In this document: positions 1 to 9,380 of the stretch, piece by piece | How positions within the stretch are numbered: position 1 is the first letter of the stretch | How the letters are laid out: the number at the start of each line of letters is the position of its first letter | Origin: Nitratireductor sp. GISD-1A_MAKvit | Lineage (GTDB): Bacteria; Pseudomonadota; Alphaproteobacteria; Rhizobiales; Rhizobiaceae | Direction of reading: 5' to 3' | NCBI RefSeq assembly: GCF_040819555.1 | Contig: NZ_CP161920.1 | Coordinates: forward strand, 1 to 64,000 | Length of the DNA stretch: 64,000 nucleotides | The notes under the pieces: generated by a model | Told to the model about the DNA's origin: nothing | Database searches by the model: none | Seen by the model: the letters and a program-made list of their open reading frames with translations, nothing else | Made by a program: the position numbers and the translations under genes

Positions 1-1563
1 ATGCATAGCGGCGCCGAAAGGGAAGTTACGGGGGGATTTTCTTTTCAAGAGCAGATGTCTCAACAGGACGGCAACGAACGAACAAACGTCACCAAGACCG
101 AAAGCAAGGCGGGACCTTCCGAAGCCACCTTCGAGCGCGTGAAAACGCAGCTCAGGGCGCGCCTGGGAAGCGAGGTCTACTCCAGCTGGTTCGGTCGCAT
201 GAAGCTCATGGAAGCCTCAAAGGGTTGCGTGCGTATTTCAGTTCCTACGGCCTTTCTGCGCTCTTGGATCAACGGACATTATCTCGATCTCATCACCGAA
301 CTCTGGAAGCAGGAGGTTCCGGAGACCCTGAAAGTGGAGATCGTGGTGCGGACGGCAACGCGCAACGTGCGCGTTAGCCAGGAGAGCAAGCCGGCCACGG
401 CCCGCAAGGCAGCCGCACGGCCTCAGACCTCGCTTGCCACCGGCACCCTGGGCAGCACGGCTGGTGCGCGCCCAAGCCCGGCCAGAGCACCCGAATTTGA
501 AGGCCGATCGAACATTCTCGGTTCGCCGCTGGACAGCCGTTACACCTTCGATTCCCTGATCGAAGGCACCTCAAACCGGGTCGCCTGTGCGGCCGCGCGC
601 ACGGTTGCCGAATCCGATTCCAACGCGATCCGCTTCAATCCGCTGTTCCTGCATGCTTCTGTCGGTCTCGGCAAAACTCATATGCTGCAGGCAATCGCCG
701 CCGAATCGCTGCGCCGCAAGCCGCAGGCACGGGTGGTCTACCTGACGGCGGAGTATTTCATGTGGCGTTTTGCAACCGCGATCCGCGACAACTATGCTCT
801 GACGCTGAAAGAGCAGCTGCGTGACATCGATCTTCTGATTATCGACGACATGCAGTTTCTGCAGGGCAAATCGATCCAGAATGAATTCTGCCATCTCCTG
901 AACATGCTGTTGGATAGCGCACGGCAGGTGGTGGTTGCGGCAGACCGTCCGCCCTCTGAGCTGGAATCGCTTGAGCCGCGCGTAAAATCGCGACTGAATG
1001 GCGGTGTTTCGCTTGAGATCGGTGCACCCGACTTTGCCATGCGGCTCTCCATTCTGAAGCAGCGGCTGGCGAGCGCTCAGGCCGAGGATGCCTCGCTTGA
1101 TATTCCCGAGGAGATTCTTGTTCATGTGGCTCGTTCGGTCACCGGTAGCGGCCGCGAGCTGGAAGGTGCATTCAACCAGCTACTGTTCCGGCATTCCTTC
1201 GAGCCGCAGATCACCATCGACCGGATCGACGAGATCCTCGGGCATGTCTGCCGCTCCGGAGAGCCCAAGCGCGTACGCATCGAGGACATTCAGCGCATCG
1301 TCGCGCGGCATTACAATGTTTCCAAGACCGAGCTTCTGTCGAATCGTCGTACGCGAACGATCGTGAAGCCGAGACAGGTGGCGATGTATCTGTCGAAAGT
1401 GATGACACCGCGCTCCCTGCCGGAGATCGGGCGTCGTTTCGGTGGCCGCGATCACACCACCGTACTGCACGCAGTGCGCAAGATCGAAGGCCTGACCGAC
1501 GGCGACAGGCAGCTTGCGCAGGAAATCGAGCTGTTGAAACGCCTGATCAGCGACCAGGCCTGA
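1..1563 (+). CDS. dnaA: Chromosomal replication initiator protein DnaA
   Basis: AAA+ ATPase that binds oriC and opens the duplex. The domains are in the usual order: an N-terminal DnaB/DiaA-interaction domain (roughly residues 38-110, from ATFERVK through [10 protein letters not shown]), a low-complexity linker, the ATPase (about 170-390) and a C-terminal DNA-binding domain. Walker A lies at about residues 219-226 (ASVGLGKT) and Walker B reads LLIIDD. The DnaA-box recognition signature [14 protein letters not shown] is intact near residue 480. The first Walker A position is Ala rather than Gly. The window begins exactly at this ATG, so upstream starts cannot be judged; a second in-frame ATG at position 55 would remove 18 residues that are not obviously conserved. 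dnaN and recF follow on the same strand. Confidence 0.97.
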   Translation: MHSGAEREVTGGFSFQEQMSQQDGNERTNVTKTESKAGPSEATFERVKTQLRARLGSEVYSSWFGRMKLMEASKGCVRISVPTAFLRSWINGHYLDLITELWKQEVPETLKVEIVVRTATRNVRVSQESKPATARKAAARPQTSLATGTLGSTAGARPSPARAPEFEGRSNILGSPLDSRYTFDSLIEGTSNRVACAAARTVAESDSNAIRFNPLFLHASVGLGKTHMLQAIAAESLRRKPQARVVYLTAEYFMWRFATAIRDNYALTLKEQLRDIDLLIIDDMQFLQGKSIQNEFCHLLNMLLDSARQVVVAADRPPSELESLEPRVKSRLNGGVSLEIGAPDFAMRLSILKQRLASAQAEDASLDIPEEILVHVARSVTGSGRELEGAFNQLLFRHSFEPQITIDRIDEILGHVCRSGEPKRVRIEDIQRIVARHYNVSKTELLSNRRTRTIVKPRQVAMYLSKVMTPRSLPEIGRRFGGRDHTTVLHAVRKIEGLTDGDRQLAQEIELLKRLISDQA

Positions 1564-1587
1564 TCGCGCCTCCAGGCGGAATGCGGG

Positions 1588-1631
1588 GCGACCGGAATGA
1601 GGGCGAAGCAAGTCAGCCCCAGACCGGTCGC
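1588..1631 (+). terminator. Hairpin downstream of dnaA
   Basis: GCGACCGG (1588-1595) pairs perfectly with CCGGTCGC (1624-1631), with a nested GGGC/GCCC pair inside the loop. It lies 25 bases after the dnaA stop. There is no T-tract, so it is either a Rho-assisted terminator or an mRNA-end hairpin. The rest of the 265-base dnaA-dnaN spacer shows no gene and no consensus DnaA box (TTATCCACA). Confidence 0.4.
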
Positions 1632-1828
1632 ATCAGGCGTTTGGAGAAATCCGCCGTTCAGTCATCGTTTTCCCCAGAAAGCCGACTGAAGCGGGACGTA
1701 AGGTCATGACAGACTTGCGTTTCTCCTTGTTTTTCTGCCATTTTGGCGAAAGTCAAAGCCTGTTCACGGCTGCCCTGGCATGCGCAGAGTTTGCCGGGCT
1801 ATTTTCATTCAAGTGAGATTGATCGGTC

Positions 1829-2947
1829 ATGCGTGTTATTCTTGAACGCTCCACCCTCCTGAAGTCACTGAACCATGTTCACCGCGTGGTTGAGCGCCGC
1901 AACACCATTCCGATCCTGTCCAACGTGCTTTTGAACGCAGACGGTGCGAGCCTGCAGTTGAAAGCGACGGACCTCGACCTTGAGGTGACGGAAGCCGCAG
2001 GCGCAACGGTGGAACAGGCCGGCGCAACCACAGTGCCCGCACACCTGCTCTACGACATCGTGCGCAAACTGCCCGATGGCGCAGAGGTCATGCTGAAGAC
2101 CGACGAGGACGGCAATGCGATGTCTGTGGTGGCCGGACGCTCAAGCTTTCGCCTGCAGTGCCTGCCGCAGTCCGACTTCCCCGAGCTTTCCGCCGGCAGC
2201 TTTTCCCACATTTTCCGCCTGGACTCATCGGATCTGAAGGGGCTCATCGAGAAGACGCAGTTTGCCATATCCACCGAAGAGACCCGCTACTATCTGAACG
2301 GCATTTTCCTTCATGCGATCGAGGCCGAAGGCGGGCTTAAACTCCGGTCTGTCGCGACCGACGGGCATCGTCTGGCACGCGCCGAGATGGAAGCCCCGGC
2401 CGGCTCGGAAGGCATGCCCGGCATCATCATCCCGCGCAAAACGGTGGGTGAGTTGCAGAAGCTGGTCGATGCCCCCGATGTCGCAATCTCGGTGGAGCTT
2501 TCAGACACGAAGATCCGCTTCACGATCGGTAGCGTCATCCTCACGTCAAAGCTGATTGACGGTACATTCCCCGATTATCAGCGGGTGATTCCGACCGGGA
2601 ACGACAAGAAGCTGGTGATCGATCGTCAGACTTTTGCATCAGCAGTGGATCGCGTTTCGACCATCTCCTCCGAGCGCGGACGGGCCGTCAAGCTTTCCAT
2701 TGCCGAAGGCCAGGTGACACTTACCGTGAACAACCCGGACTCGGGCTCCGCAACCGAGGAACTCGCTGCCGATTACAGCTCCGAGCCGATCGATATCGGC
2801 TTTAACGCGCGATATCTGCTGGATGTGGCGGCGCAGCTTTCAGGAACCGAGGCGCGGTTTTTGCTGGCGGATGCAGGATCTCCCACCCTCGTGCAGGATG
2901 AGGGCGATGAGAACACGCTCTACGTTCTCATGCCGATGCGCGTCTGA
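1829..2947 (+). CDS. dnaN: DNA polymerase III subunit beta (sliding clamp)
   Basis: Ring-shaped processivity clamp that tethers Pol III and binds partners through their clamp-binding motifs. It has 372 residues, the normal length for the family, with three clamp repeats. Typical segments are the N-terminal LLKSLNHVHRVVERRNTIPILSNV, the central TDGHRLA and the C-terminal end YVLMPMRV. It lies 265 bases after dnaA and 23 bases before recF on the same strand, the standard replication cluster. The Shine-Dalgarno before the ATG is weak, but the N-terminus matches the family. Confidence 0.97.
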   Translation: MRVILERSTLLKSLNHVHRVVERRNTIPILSNVLLNADGASLQLKATDLDLEVTEAAGATVEQAGATTVPAHLLYDIVRKLPDGAEVMLKTDEDGNAMSVVAGRSSFRLQCLPQSDFPELSAGSFSHIFRLDSSDLKGLIEKTQFAISTEETRYYLNGIFLHAIEAEGGLKLRSVATDGHRLARAEMEAPAGSEGMPGIIIPRKTVGELQKLVDAPDVAISVELSDTKIRFTIGSVILTSKLIDGTFPDYQRVIPTGNDKKLVIDRQTFASAVDRVSTISSERGRAVKLSIAEGQVTLTVNNPDSGSATEELAADYSSEPIDIGFNARYLLDVAAQLSGTEARFLLADAGSPTLVQDEGDENTLYVLMPMRV

Positions 2948-2970
2948 CGCGCATTGGCAGCGTTCTTCCC

Positions 2971-4140
2971 TTGGCTGAACAAGCGCCCGACCGGAACGCC
3001 ATCGCTCAGGTTCACATCACCAGGCTGAATCTGACCGACTTCCGCAACTATCACGCCCTGTCTCTGGATCTGACACCGGGCGCGATCGTGCTGACCGGCG
3101 AAAACGGCGCTGGCAAGACCAACCTTCTTGAAGCCATATCCCTCCTCTCTCCCGGTCGTGGCCTGAGGCGCGCGACGCTCGGCGATATCGCACGTGAAGG
3201 ATCGGAAACCGGCTTCGCGATCCATGCAAGGCTGGAGGGCCCGTTTGGCGAATGCGAGATAGGCACCGGAACCACCGGCATGCATTCGGGCCCGGATGGA
3301 GCGGGGCGCCGGCTGCGCATCAATGGCGAGGCCGCACGTTCGGCGGATGCCATGCTGGAATGGGTGCGTGTGTTATGGCTGACGCCAGCGATGGACACCC
3401 TTTTTACCGGATCAGGGAGCGACCGGCGTCGCTTTCTTGACCGGCTGGTGCTTGCCATTGACCCCGCCCATGGTCGCCGTGCGCTTGATTATGAAAAGGC
3501 CATGCGAGCGCGCAACAGGCTGCTTTCGGACGGCTCGCACGACCAGGCGTGGTTCGATGCGATTGAAACACAGATGGCCGAAACCGGGGTCGCAATCGCA
3601 GCAGCGCGCGCCGAAATGGTGCGATTGCTGGCGGCAATGAACGAGCGCCTGCCAGGCGACGGCCCCTTCCCCAATGCCCGGATTTCGCTGGAAGGTCTGA
3701 TCGACAGCGAAATGTCTCGAAGTGCTGCCGTGGATGTCGAGGAGATGTTCCGCCGTCTTCTGCGAGACCAAAGACCGCGCGACCGCGCCGCGGGACGAAC
3801 GCTTGAAGGTCCACACCGCAGCGAACTCGTCGTGCGGCATATCCCGAAAAACATGCCGGCGGCACGATGCTCCACGGGAGAGCAGAAGGCGCTGCTTGTC
3901 GGCTTGATCCTCGCCCACGCCCGGCTCACCGGCGAGCTCTCCGGCAGCGCACCCATATTGCTGCTGGATGAGATATCGGCACATTTCGATCCTGACCGGC
4001 GAGCGGCACTTTTCTCGATTCTCGAAGACCTGAACTGTCAGGCATTCATGACAGGTACGGAGGCCGGTCTTTTTTCCGCGCTTGACGGGCGTGCGCGTTT
4101 TTTCTCCGTCTCCGGCGGGACGATGAAAGAACGCTCCTGA
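2971..4140 (+). CDS. recF: DNA replication/repair protein RecF
   Basis: SMC-like ABC ATPase that loads RecA at gapped DNA with RecO and RecR. Walker A is at residues 43-50 (GENGAGKT), preceded by the family segment LTDFRNY. The ABC signature region (STGEQKALLVGLILAHA) and Walker B (ILLLDE) are near the C-terminus. The length of 389 residues fits the family. The only reasonable start is TTG at 2971; no in-frame ATG or GTG lies between dnaN and the conserved N-terminal strand, so start placement is less certain than identity. The gene begins 23 bases after dnaN and is probably co-transcribed with it. Confidence 0.94.
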   Translation: MAEQAPDRNAIAQVHITRLNLTDFRNYHALSLDLTPGAIVLTGENGAGKTNLLEAISLLSPGRGLRRATLGDIAREGSETGFAIHARLEGPFGECEIGTGTTGMHSGPDGAGRRLRINGEAARSADAMLEWVRVLWLTPAMDTLFTGSGSDRRRFLDRLVLAIDPAHGRRALDYEKAMRARNRLLSDGSHDQAWFDAIETQMAETGVAIAAARAEMVRLLAAMNERLPGDGPFPNARISLEGLIDSEMSRSAAVDVEEMFRRLLRDQRPRDRAAGRTLEGPHRSELVVRHIPKNMPAARCSTGEQKALLVGLILAHARLTGELSGSAPILLLDEISAHFDPDRRAALFSILEDLNCQAFMTGTEAGLFSALDGRARFFSVSGGTMKERS

Positions 4141-4171
4141 CATGCACCGCCCGTTGAAATAAGGTCGCGAC

Positions 4172-4945
4172 ATGACCCAGCAGCCATCCGCCGCATCGCT
4201 CTCTGAGACCGAACTTGAACGCTATGCGCGCCATATCGTGCTGCCCGAAATCGGCGGCGCGGGCCAACAGAAGCTCAAGCGGGCGCGCGTTCTGGTGATT
4301 GGTGCAGGCGGCCTTGGTGCACCGGTTCTCAGCTATCTGGCGGGTGCAGGCATCGGCACTCTGGGTGTCATCGATGACGACACGGTGTCGCTCTCCAACC
4401 TGCAACGCCAGGTGATCCATGATACGGGCAATGTCGGCATGGAGAAAGTGGAGAGCGCAAAGGCCAGCATTGCACGCATCAACCCGCATGTGTCGGTGGA
4501 AACGCATGTGAAGCGGCTCGACGCAGACAACGCCGCCGGGATCATTTCAGCCTATGACATCGTGGTGGACGGATCGGACAATTTCGCCACGCGGTATCTT
4601 CTGGCCGACACTTGTGAAGCCGTCAAACGTCCGCTCGTAACGGCGGCTGTCGGACGCTTCGACGGGTCACTGACCGTGCTCACCCCATTTGAGCGGGACG
4701 GCGACGGAAACCCGCTGCCGGGTTATCGCGACCTCTTTCCCGAACCACCACCAGCGGGGCTCGTGCCCAGCTGCGCAGAGGCGGGGATTGTCGGTGCATT
4801 GACGGGTGTGATGGGAACGCTGGAGGCGATGGAGGTGATCAAGCTGATCACCGGGGCGGGTGAACCGCTGACCGGTCGCCTGCTGCTTTACGATGCGCTT
4901 GCAGCCCGTTTTGAAACCGTGAAATACCGGCGGCGCGCGGGCTGA
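4172..4945 (+). CDS. moeB: HesA/MoeB/ThiF family adenylyltransferase (MoeB-like)
   Basis: E1-like enzyme expected to adenylate the C-terminal glycine of a ubiquitin-like sulfur carrier such as MoaD, for molybdopterin synthesis. The N-terminal ERYARHI motif and nucleotide loop GAGGLG (residues 44-49) are present, as is the cysteine-containing PSCAEAGI motif (C201). The zinc-binding CxxC pairs of classical MoeB are missing: the first site reads GYRDLF and the C-terminus ends in KYRRRAG. AAGG eight bases before the ATG supports the start. It follows recF by 31 bases. Another E1-like sulfur-transfer role is possible, but MoeB is the usual call. Confidence 0.85.
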   Translation: MTQQPSAASLSETELERYARHIVLPEIGGAGQQKLKRARVLVIGAGGLGAPVLSYLAGAGIGTLGVIDDDTVSLSNLQRQVIHDTGNVGMEKVESAKASIARINPHVSVETHVKRLDADNAAGIISAYDIVVDGSDNFATRYLLADTCEAVKRPLVTAAVGRFDGSLTVLTPFERDGDGNPLPGYRDLFPEPPPAGLVPSCAEAGIVGALTGVMGTLEAMEVIKLITGAGEPLTGRLLLYDALAARFETVKYRRRAG

Positions 4946-4976
4946 GACTACCGCTTATCGGTTGCACTTAGGCCCC

Positions 4977-5118
4977 GCGTGGTTCGACAGGCTCACCATG
5001 AGGGATGGCGCAGGCTGCAATAGGGGCGATGTAGACCTCAAGGAACACCGGAGGCGACCCTAAAACCGGGAAGCTGCCAAGCGCGACCATTCCTCATGGT
5101 GAGCCTGTCGAACCACGC
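4977..5118. repeat. 27-bp perfect inverted repeat with 88-base spacer
   Basis: Bases 4977-5003 are the exact reverse complement of 5092-5118; each arm contains the core GTTCGACAGGCTCACCATG. The pair sits between the convergent moeB and hydroxyacid dehydrogenase genes. Similar GGTTCGACA...CTCA elements recur as dispersed repeats in many alphaproteobacteria (recalled knowledge, not searched). It could fold into a long-stem hairpin on either strand, so it may act as a two-way transcript end or be a REP-like mobile relic. No transposase is near. Confidence 0.85.
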
Positions 5119-5175
5119 ACAACGCCGCTGCCGCCGGACTTTGCGCGCCGCGCAATCAGCCAACCGATGAGACGA

Positions 5176-6177
5176 TCATACGTTTCTGGGCAGGACGCGA
5201 TCTGGGGGGCGATGGCCGTCGAAGAAGGTGCGGATGTTGATGATGACCTTCTCACCCATATCGATACGACCCTCGATGGTGGCCGAGCCCATATGCGGCA
5301 GAATGACGATCTTGTTCTTCTGAGCGAGCTTCAGAAGCTTGGGATTGACCGACGGTTCGTGCTCGAACACGTCGAGCCCTGCACCTGCCAGCTTGCCTTC
5401 TTCGATCAGGCGGATCAATGCATCCTCATCCACCACATCGCCACGTGCAGTGTTGACGACATAGGCGCGCGGCTGCATGAGCTCGAGCCGCCGGGCAGAC
5501 AGGAGATGAAACGTCGCCGGCGTTGAGGGGCAATTGACAGAAATGATGTCCATGCGCGCGAGCATCTGATCGAGACTGTCCCAATAGGTTGCCTCAAGCT
5601 CATCCTCTATGGCTGGCGCCACGCGCTGGCGGTTGTGATAGTGGATCGAAAGGCCGAACGCCTTGGCACGCCGCGCTACCGCCGTGCCGACGCGCCCCAT
5701 ACCGACAATGCCGAGCCGCTTTCCCCAGATGCGGTGTCCCAGCATCCATGTGGGCGACCAGCCGCCCCATTCTCCACCGCTGCGCAGAAGCTCCGCACCT
5801 TCCGTCAGGCGGCGTGGCACGGCGAGCATGAGCGCCATGGTCATGTCCGCCGTGTCTTCGTTGAGCACATTGGGGGTGTTGGTGACGGTAATGCCTTTCT
5901 TGGCCGCCGCGGCAACATCGATATTGTCCACGCCATTGCCGAAATTGGCAATCAGCTTCAACCGCTCTCCGGCCTGGGCAATGAGCGCGGCATCGATTCG
6001 GTCGGTGATGGTAGGCACCAAGACATCGGCTTCCTTTACCGCAGCCACCAGTTCAGGCTGCGTCAAACGCTTGTCATCAAGATTGAGGCGCGCGTCGAAC
6101 AGCTCGCGCATGCGCGTTTCGACCTGATCCGGGAGCTTGCGGGTGATGACGACGAGCGGCTTCTTCCTGGCGGTCAT
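5176..6177 (-). CDS. D-2-hydroxyacid dehydrogenase (glyoxylate/hydroxypyruvate reductase or D-glycerate dehydrogenase type)
   Basis: NAD(P)-dependent oxidoreductase of the D-isomer-specific 2-hydroxyacid dehydrogenase family. The Rossmann motif GMGRVG is at residues 159-164. The catalytic Arg, Glu and His are R245 (NTARGD), E274 (DVFEHEP) and H295 (LPHMGS). The ATG at 6177 is chosen because GGAGA lies four bases upstream and the 333-residue product has normal family length; the open frame extends 48 codons further but those residues are not family-like. Substrate cannot be fixed from sequence; glyoxylate, hydroxypyruvate or glycerate are the usual ones. Confidence 0.88.
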   Translation of the reverse strand: MTARKKPLVVITRKLPDQVETRMRELFDARLNLDDKRLTQPELVAAVKEADVLVPTITDRIDAALIAQAGERLKLIANFGNGVDNIDVAAAAKKGITVTNTPNVLNEDTADMTMALMLAVPRRLTEGAELLRSGGEWGGWSPTWMLGHRIWGKRLGIVGMGRVGTAVARRAKAFGLSIHYHNRQRVAPAIEDELEATYWDSLDQMLARMDIISVNCPSTPATFHLLSARRLELMQPRAYVVNTARGDVVDEDALIRLIEEGKLAGAGLDVFEHEPSVNPKLLKLAQKNKIVILPHMGSATIEGRIDMGEKVIINIRTFFDGHRPPDRVLPRNV

Positions 6178-6339
6178 ATGGTCTCCAAAATAACGCCCCG
6201 TTGATACCTCTTTAACCAAGATACGCGACACTTCAATGCCGGGTCGGGCTGCCTTCTCTCTATCAAGCAGCGCGCGCCAAGACAAAGAAAAAGGGCGGGA
6301 TCGCCCGTTCCGCCAGAACAAGGTTATCGGGAGTTTGCA

Positions 6340-6894
6340 ATGCGGGCCAACGCGCCGTTCCGTTCACTGTTTGCCATCGTCGCTTTCGCAATGCTGGTTG
6401 CGTCCCCCATGACGACCCATGCACAGGCCAACACCGAACCGAATGACAAGGTAGGCCCGAGCGGATTGCCTCTCCCACGCTTCGTGAGTCTCAAATCAAG
6501 CCGGGTGAACATGCGGATCGGGCCCGGTCTCAGCTATGCGGTGAACTGGATGTATCTGAAATCCGGGCTGCCCATGGAAATCATTCAGGAATACGACAAC
6601 TGGCGGCGTGTGCGCGATGCCGATGGTGCGGAAGGCTGGATCAACCAGGCGCTCCTTTCCGGCAGGCGGACGGCCATCGCAGCTCCATGGTTCAAGGGCA
6701 AGGACGCCGACATTGAGCTCCTGTCGAAACCTGAGAAGGACGCAAGGCTTGTCGCGCAGATCGAGCCTGGAGCCATCGGTTCTATCAAGAGCTGCAACGG
6801 CGAATGGTGCGAAATGGAATTCTCAGGTCACTCCGGCTGGGTGAACCAGTCGCTTGTCTGGGGAGCCTATCCCGGCGAAACCGTCAAGGAATGA
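6340..6894 (+). CDS. Secreted SH3-domain (bacterial SH3) protein
   Basis: 184-residue protein with a signal peptide: positively charged start, hydrophobic core FAIVAFAMLVASP, likely cleavage after THAQA near residue 30. Two bacterial SH3-like repeats follow (about 45-105 and 115-180), with motifs such as VNMRIGPG, NWRRVRDADGAEGWI and GWVNQSLVWG. Such proteins are periplasmic and may bind peptidoglycan or help envelope upkeep; no catalytic domain is visible. GGGAG before the ATG supports the start. Its place between the hydroxyacid dehydrogenase and irr seems typical for Rhizobiales (recalled). Exact function unknown. Confidence 0.85.
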   Translation: MRANAPFRSLFAIVAFAMLVASPMTTHAQANTEPNDKVGPSGLPLPRFVSLKSSRVNMRIGPGLSYAVNWMYLKSGLPMEIIQEYDNWRRVRDADGAEGWINQALLSGRRTAIAAPWFKGKDADIELLSKPEKDARLVAQIEPGAIGSIKSCNGEWCEMEFSGHSGWVNQSLVWGAYPGETVKE

Positions 6895-6909
6895 GGGCGC
6901 GGCGCCACG

Positions 6910-7338
6910 TCAGTGGCGCTTGCGACGAAGCCTCACGACGATATCGACATTTGCAATCTCCGTGCCTTCGGGCGGCTCGGGCAGATTGCGGACCTCGACA
7001 GCACCTGTTGGGATGTCGAATACGGTTTCATCCTCTTCATAGAAGAAGTGATGATGGTCGGACACATTGGTATCGAAATAGGTCCGTGCACCCTCGACCT
7101 GAACGATCCGAAGCATCCCTGCCTCGGTGAACTGATGCAATGTGTTGTAAACTGTCGCGAGCGAGACGGAAAACCCCGCCGCCTGCGCTTCTTCATGCAG
7201 AGCCTCGGCGGAAACATGGCGATCTCCCGAGGCAAACAGGATATCGGCCAAAGCGATGCGCTGGCGGGTCGGGCGCAGCCCCGCACTTCTCAGGCGTTCC
7301 TCAAGCGACACAGTCTGCTCTGGGTTCGATATCGTCAA
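6910..7338 (-). CDS. irr: Iron response regulator Irr (Fur family)
   Basis: Fur-superfamily transcription factor that in Rhizobiales senses haem status and controls haem and iron genes. The 142-residue protein has the winged-helix segment (LRPTRQRIALADILF, SLATVYNTLHQF) and a His cluster DHHHFFYEED (H95-H97), the haem/metal-binding region of Irr. The N-terminal Cys-Pro haem motif of Bradyrhizobium Irr is absent, as in many other rhizobia. The start is TTG at 7338 with GGACGG upstream; no ATG is available near the N-terminus. It is divergent from fabA, the arrangement I recall for irr in this order, which supports Irr over Fur or Zur. Confidence 0.9.
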   Translation of the reverse strand: MTISNPEQTVSLEERLRSAGLRPTRQRIALADILFASGDRHVSAEALHEEAQAAGFSVSLATVYNTLHQFTEAGMLRIVQVEGARTYFDTNVSDHHHFFYEEDETVFDIPTGAVEVRNLPEPPEGTEIANVDIVVRLRRKRH

Positions 7339-7498
7339 TGAAACCGTCCGTCTTTTCCGTTGCCGGAATCTTCAGCTTTCCTGAGGCTCCAAACACAAAA
7401 AGTCATTGCACCACATATATTCGGTCCTTGCACCCCGATCAATAGCGGTGATTTTGACCATCGCAGCGCGCGTGTATCTGCAAATTCCCACAACGGCG

Positions 7499-7514
7499 GT
7501 TTCCAGCTGGAAAC
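7499..7514. promoter_or_regulatory. 16-bp perfect palindrome between irr and fabA
   Basis: GTTTCCAGCTGGAAAC is its own reverse complement. It lies 75 bases before fabA in the 250-base divergent irr-fabA spacer. A TTGACC element at 7454-7459 lies upstream and could be a -35, which would put the palindrome near the start point of fabA transcription. A repressor or autoregulatory site is plausible; the binding protein is unknown. It does not match the Irr ICE consensus well. The remainder of the spacer holds no gene. Confidence 0.45.
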
Positions 7515-7588
7515 AAGCTGTGATAGGGAGTTCGGAGAATGAAAGAACGGTTCCGGCGCGACCGGGATCAGCGACGGGATGGCTATTT

Positions 7589-8101
7589 ATGGCGCAAACG
7601 AAAAACAGCTACGACTATGAAGACCTTCTGGCCTGTGCGCAGGGTGACCTTTTCGGTCCCGGCAATGCGCAATTGCCAGCTCCGCCCATGCTGATGTTCG
7701 ATCGCATCACCGATATTCAGGAAGAGGGCGGCGAGTTTGGAAAGGGCTACATTCGCGCTGACTTCGCCATCAAGCCCGACCACTGGTTCTTTCCGTGTCA
7801 TTTTCCCGGTAACCCGATCATGCCGGGCTGTCTCGGCCTGGATGCCCTCTGGCAGTTGACCGGTTTCTATCTCGGCTGGTTGGGTCTGCCCGGCAAGGGC
7901 ATGGCACTTTCGACCGGCGAAGTGAAGTTCAAGGGAATGGTCACGCCGGAAACCAAGCTTGTCGAATACGGTGTCGACTTCAAGCGCGTCATGAAAGGCC
8001 GCCTCGTTCTGGGCACGGCCGATGGCTGGCTGAAGGCTGATGGTGAGCAGATCTACACTGCTACGGATCTTCGCGTCGGCCTGGCCAAGCAGGAAGCCTG
8101 A
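7589..8101 (+). CDS. fabA: 3-hydroxydecanoyl-ACP dehydratase/isomerase FabA
   Basis: Bifunctional enzyme that dehydrates 3-hydroxyacyl-ACP and isomerises trans-2- to cis-3-decenoyl-ACP, the branch point to unsaturated fatty acids. The active-site His and Asp are H71 ([10 protein letters not shown]) and D85 (GCLGLDALW), one residue offset from E. coli H70/D84. The 170-residue form starting [12 protein letters not shown] is chosen because it matches family length; the open frame runs 61 codons further upstream without conservation. The Shine-Dalgarno is weak (ACGGGA). fabB and fabI follow closely, forming an operon. Confidence 0.95.
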   Translation: MAQTKNSYDYEDLLACAQGDLFGPGNAQLPAPPMLMFDRITDIQEEGGEFGKGYIRADFAIKPDHWFFPCHFPGNPIMPGCLGLDALWQLTGFYLGWLGLPGKGMALSTGEVKFKGMVTPETKLVEYGVDFKRVMKGRLVLGTADGWLKADGEQIYTATDLRVGLAKQEA

Positions 8102-8150
8102 GTTTCAACCAAATCACTGGCGGCCGCACCGGCGGTCCAAGGAGAGTATC

Positions 8151-9371
8151 ATGAGACGTGTCGTCGTTACCGGTCTCGGGATCGTATCCTCGATTGGCAA
8201 CAACGCGGATGAGGTAACGGCCTCATTGCGCGATGCGAAATCGGGTATTTCGTTTTCGGAAGATTTTGCCGAGCACGGGTTTCGCTGTCAGGTCTGGGGC
8301 GCGCCAACGCTCGACCCGGCCGAAATCGTGGACCGTCGCGCCATGCGCTTCCTCTCGAAAGGCGGTGCATGGAACCATGTGGCCATGGAGCAGGCGATCG
8401 CCGATTCCGGCCTGGAAGAAGGCGATATCACCAACGAACGCACCGGCATCATCATGGGCTCGGGCGGTCCTTCCACCCGCACGATCTTTGAAGCTGCACA
8501 AACAACCATCGAGAAGGGCTCGCCCAAGCGGATCGGGCCGTTCGCTGTGCCGAAGGCCATGTCTTCCACGGCATCGGCAACGCTTGCCACCTGGTTCAAG
8601 ATTCATGGCGTGAACTACTCGATCTCTTCGGCTTGCTCGACCTCCGCCCACTGCATCGGCAACGCGGCAGAGATGATCCAGTGGGGCAAGCAGGACGTGA
8701 TGTTTGCCGGTGGCCACGAAGATCTCGACTGGACCATGTCCAACCTTTTCGATGCCATGGGCGCCATGTCGTCCAAGCACAATGACACGCCGGCCACCGC
8801 CTCGCGCGCCTATGACGTGACGCGTGACGGTTTCGTCATCGCTGGCGGCGCCGGGGTCCTGGTTCTGGAAGAACTGGAACACGCCAAGGCGCGCGGTGCA
8901 AAAATCTATGCCGAGCTGACCGGCTATGGTGCGACCTCGGACGGCTTCGACATGGTTGCTCCTTCCGGTGAGGGTGCGGTGCGCTGCATGAAGCAGGCAC
9001 TCTCCACGGTCGAGGGAGATGTCGACTACATCAACACACATGGCACGGCGACCCCGGTGGGCGATTCCCGCGAGATCGATGCCATCCGCCAGGTGTTCGG
9101 TGAAAAGATGCCGCATATTGCTTCAACCAAATCGCTGACCGGCCATTCGCTCGGCGGGGCCGGTGCACAGGAATCGATCTATTCGATCCTGATGATGCAG
9201 GCAGGCTTCATCGGCGAGAGCGCACACATCACCGAACTCGATCCCGAATTCGAGGGCGCACCCATCGTGCGCAAACGCATCGACGATGCCAAGATCGACA
9301 CGGTGCTTTCCAACTCCTTCGGCTTCGGCGGCACCAACGCCACGCTCGTTTTCCAGCGCTACGCAGGGTGA
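8151..9371 (+). CDS. fabB: Beta-ketoacyl-ACP synthase I FabB
   Basis: Condensing enzyme that elongates acyl-ACP, including the cis-unsaturated intermediates made by FabA. The Cys-His-His triad is visible: C162 ([10 protein letters not shown]), H297 ([11 protein letters not shown]) and H332 ([10 protein letters not shown]), with K327 just before. The ATG at 8151 has GGAGAG four bases upstream, giving 406 residues, the family norm; the longer open frame overlaps fabA and is rejected. The gene lies 49 bases after fabA and 9 bases before fabI. Confidence 0.96.
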   Translation: MRRVVVTGLGIVSSIGNNADEVTASLRDAKSGISFSEDFAEHGFRCQVWGAPTLDPAEIVDRRAMRFLSKGGAWNHVAMEQAIADSGLEEGDITNERTGIIMGSGGPSTRTIFEAAQTTIEKGSPKRIGPFAVPKAMSSTASATLATWFKIHGVNYSISSACSTSAHCIGNAAEMIQWGKQDVMFAGGHEDLDWTMSNLFDAMGAMSSKHNDTPATASRAYDVTRDGFVIAGGAGVLVLEELEHAKARGAKIYAELTGYGATSDGFDMVAPSGEGAVRCMKQALSTVEGDVDYINTHGTATPVGDSREIDAIRQVFGEKMPHIASTKSLTGHSLGGAGAQESIYSILMMQAGFIGESAHITELDPEFEGAPIVRKRIDDAKIDTVLSNSFGFGGTNATLVFQRYAG

Positions 9372-9380
9372 TTTAGGTCC

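Noticed and set aside
1564..1828. Origin of replication in the dnaA-dnaN spacer
   Set aside because: No DnaA boxes or AT-rich unwinding stretch seen; the origin may lie upstream of the window.
4980..5000. GGTTCGAC motif as a tRNA T-loop
   Set aside because: Part of the 27-bp inverted repeat; no tRNA around it.
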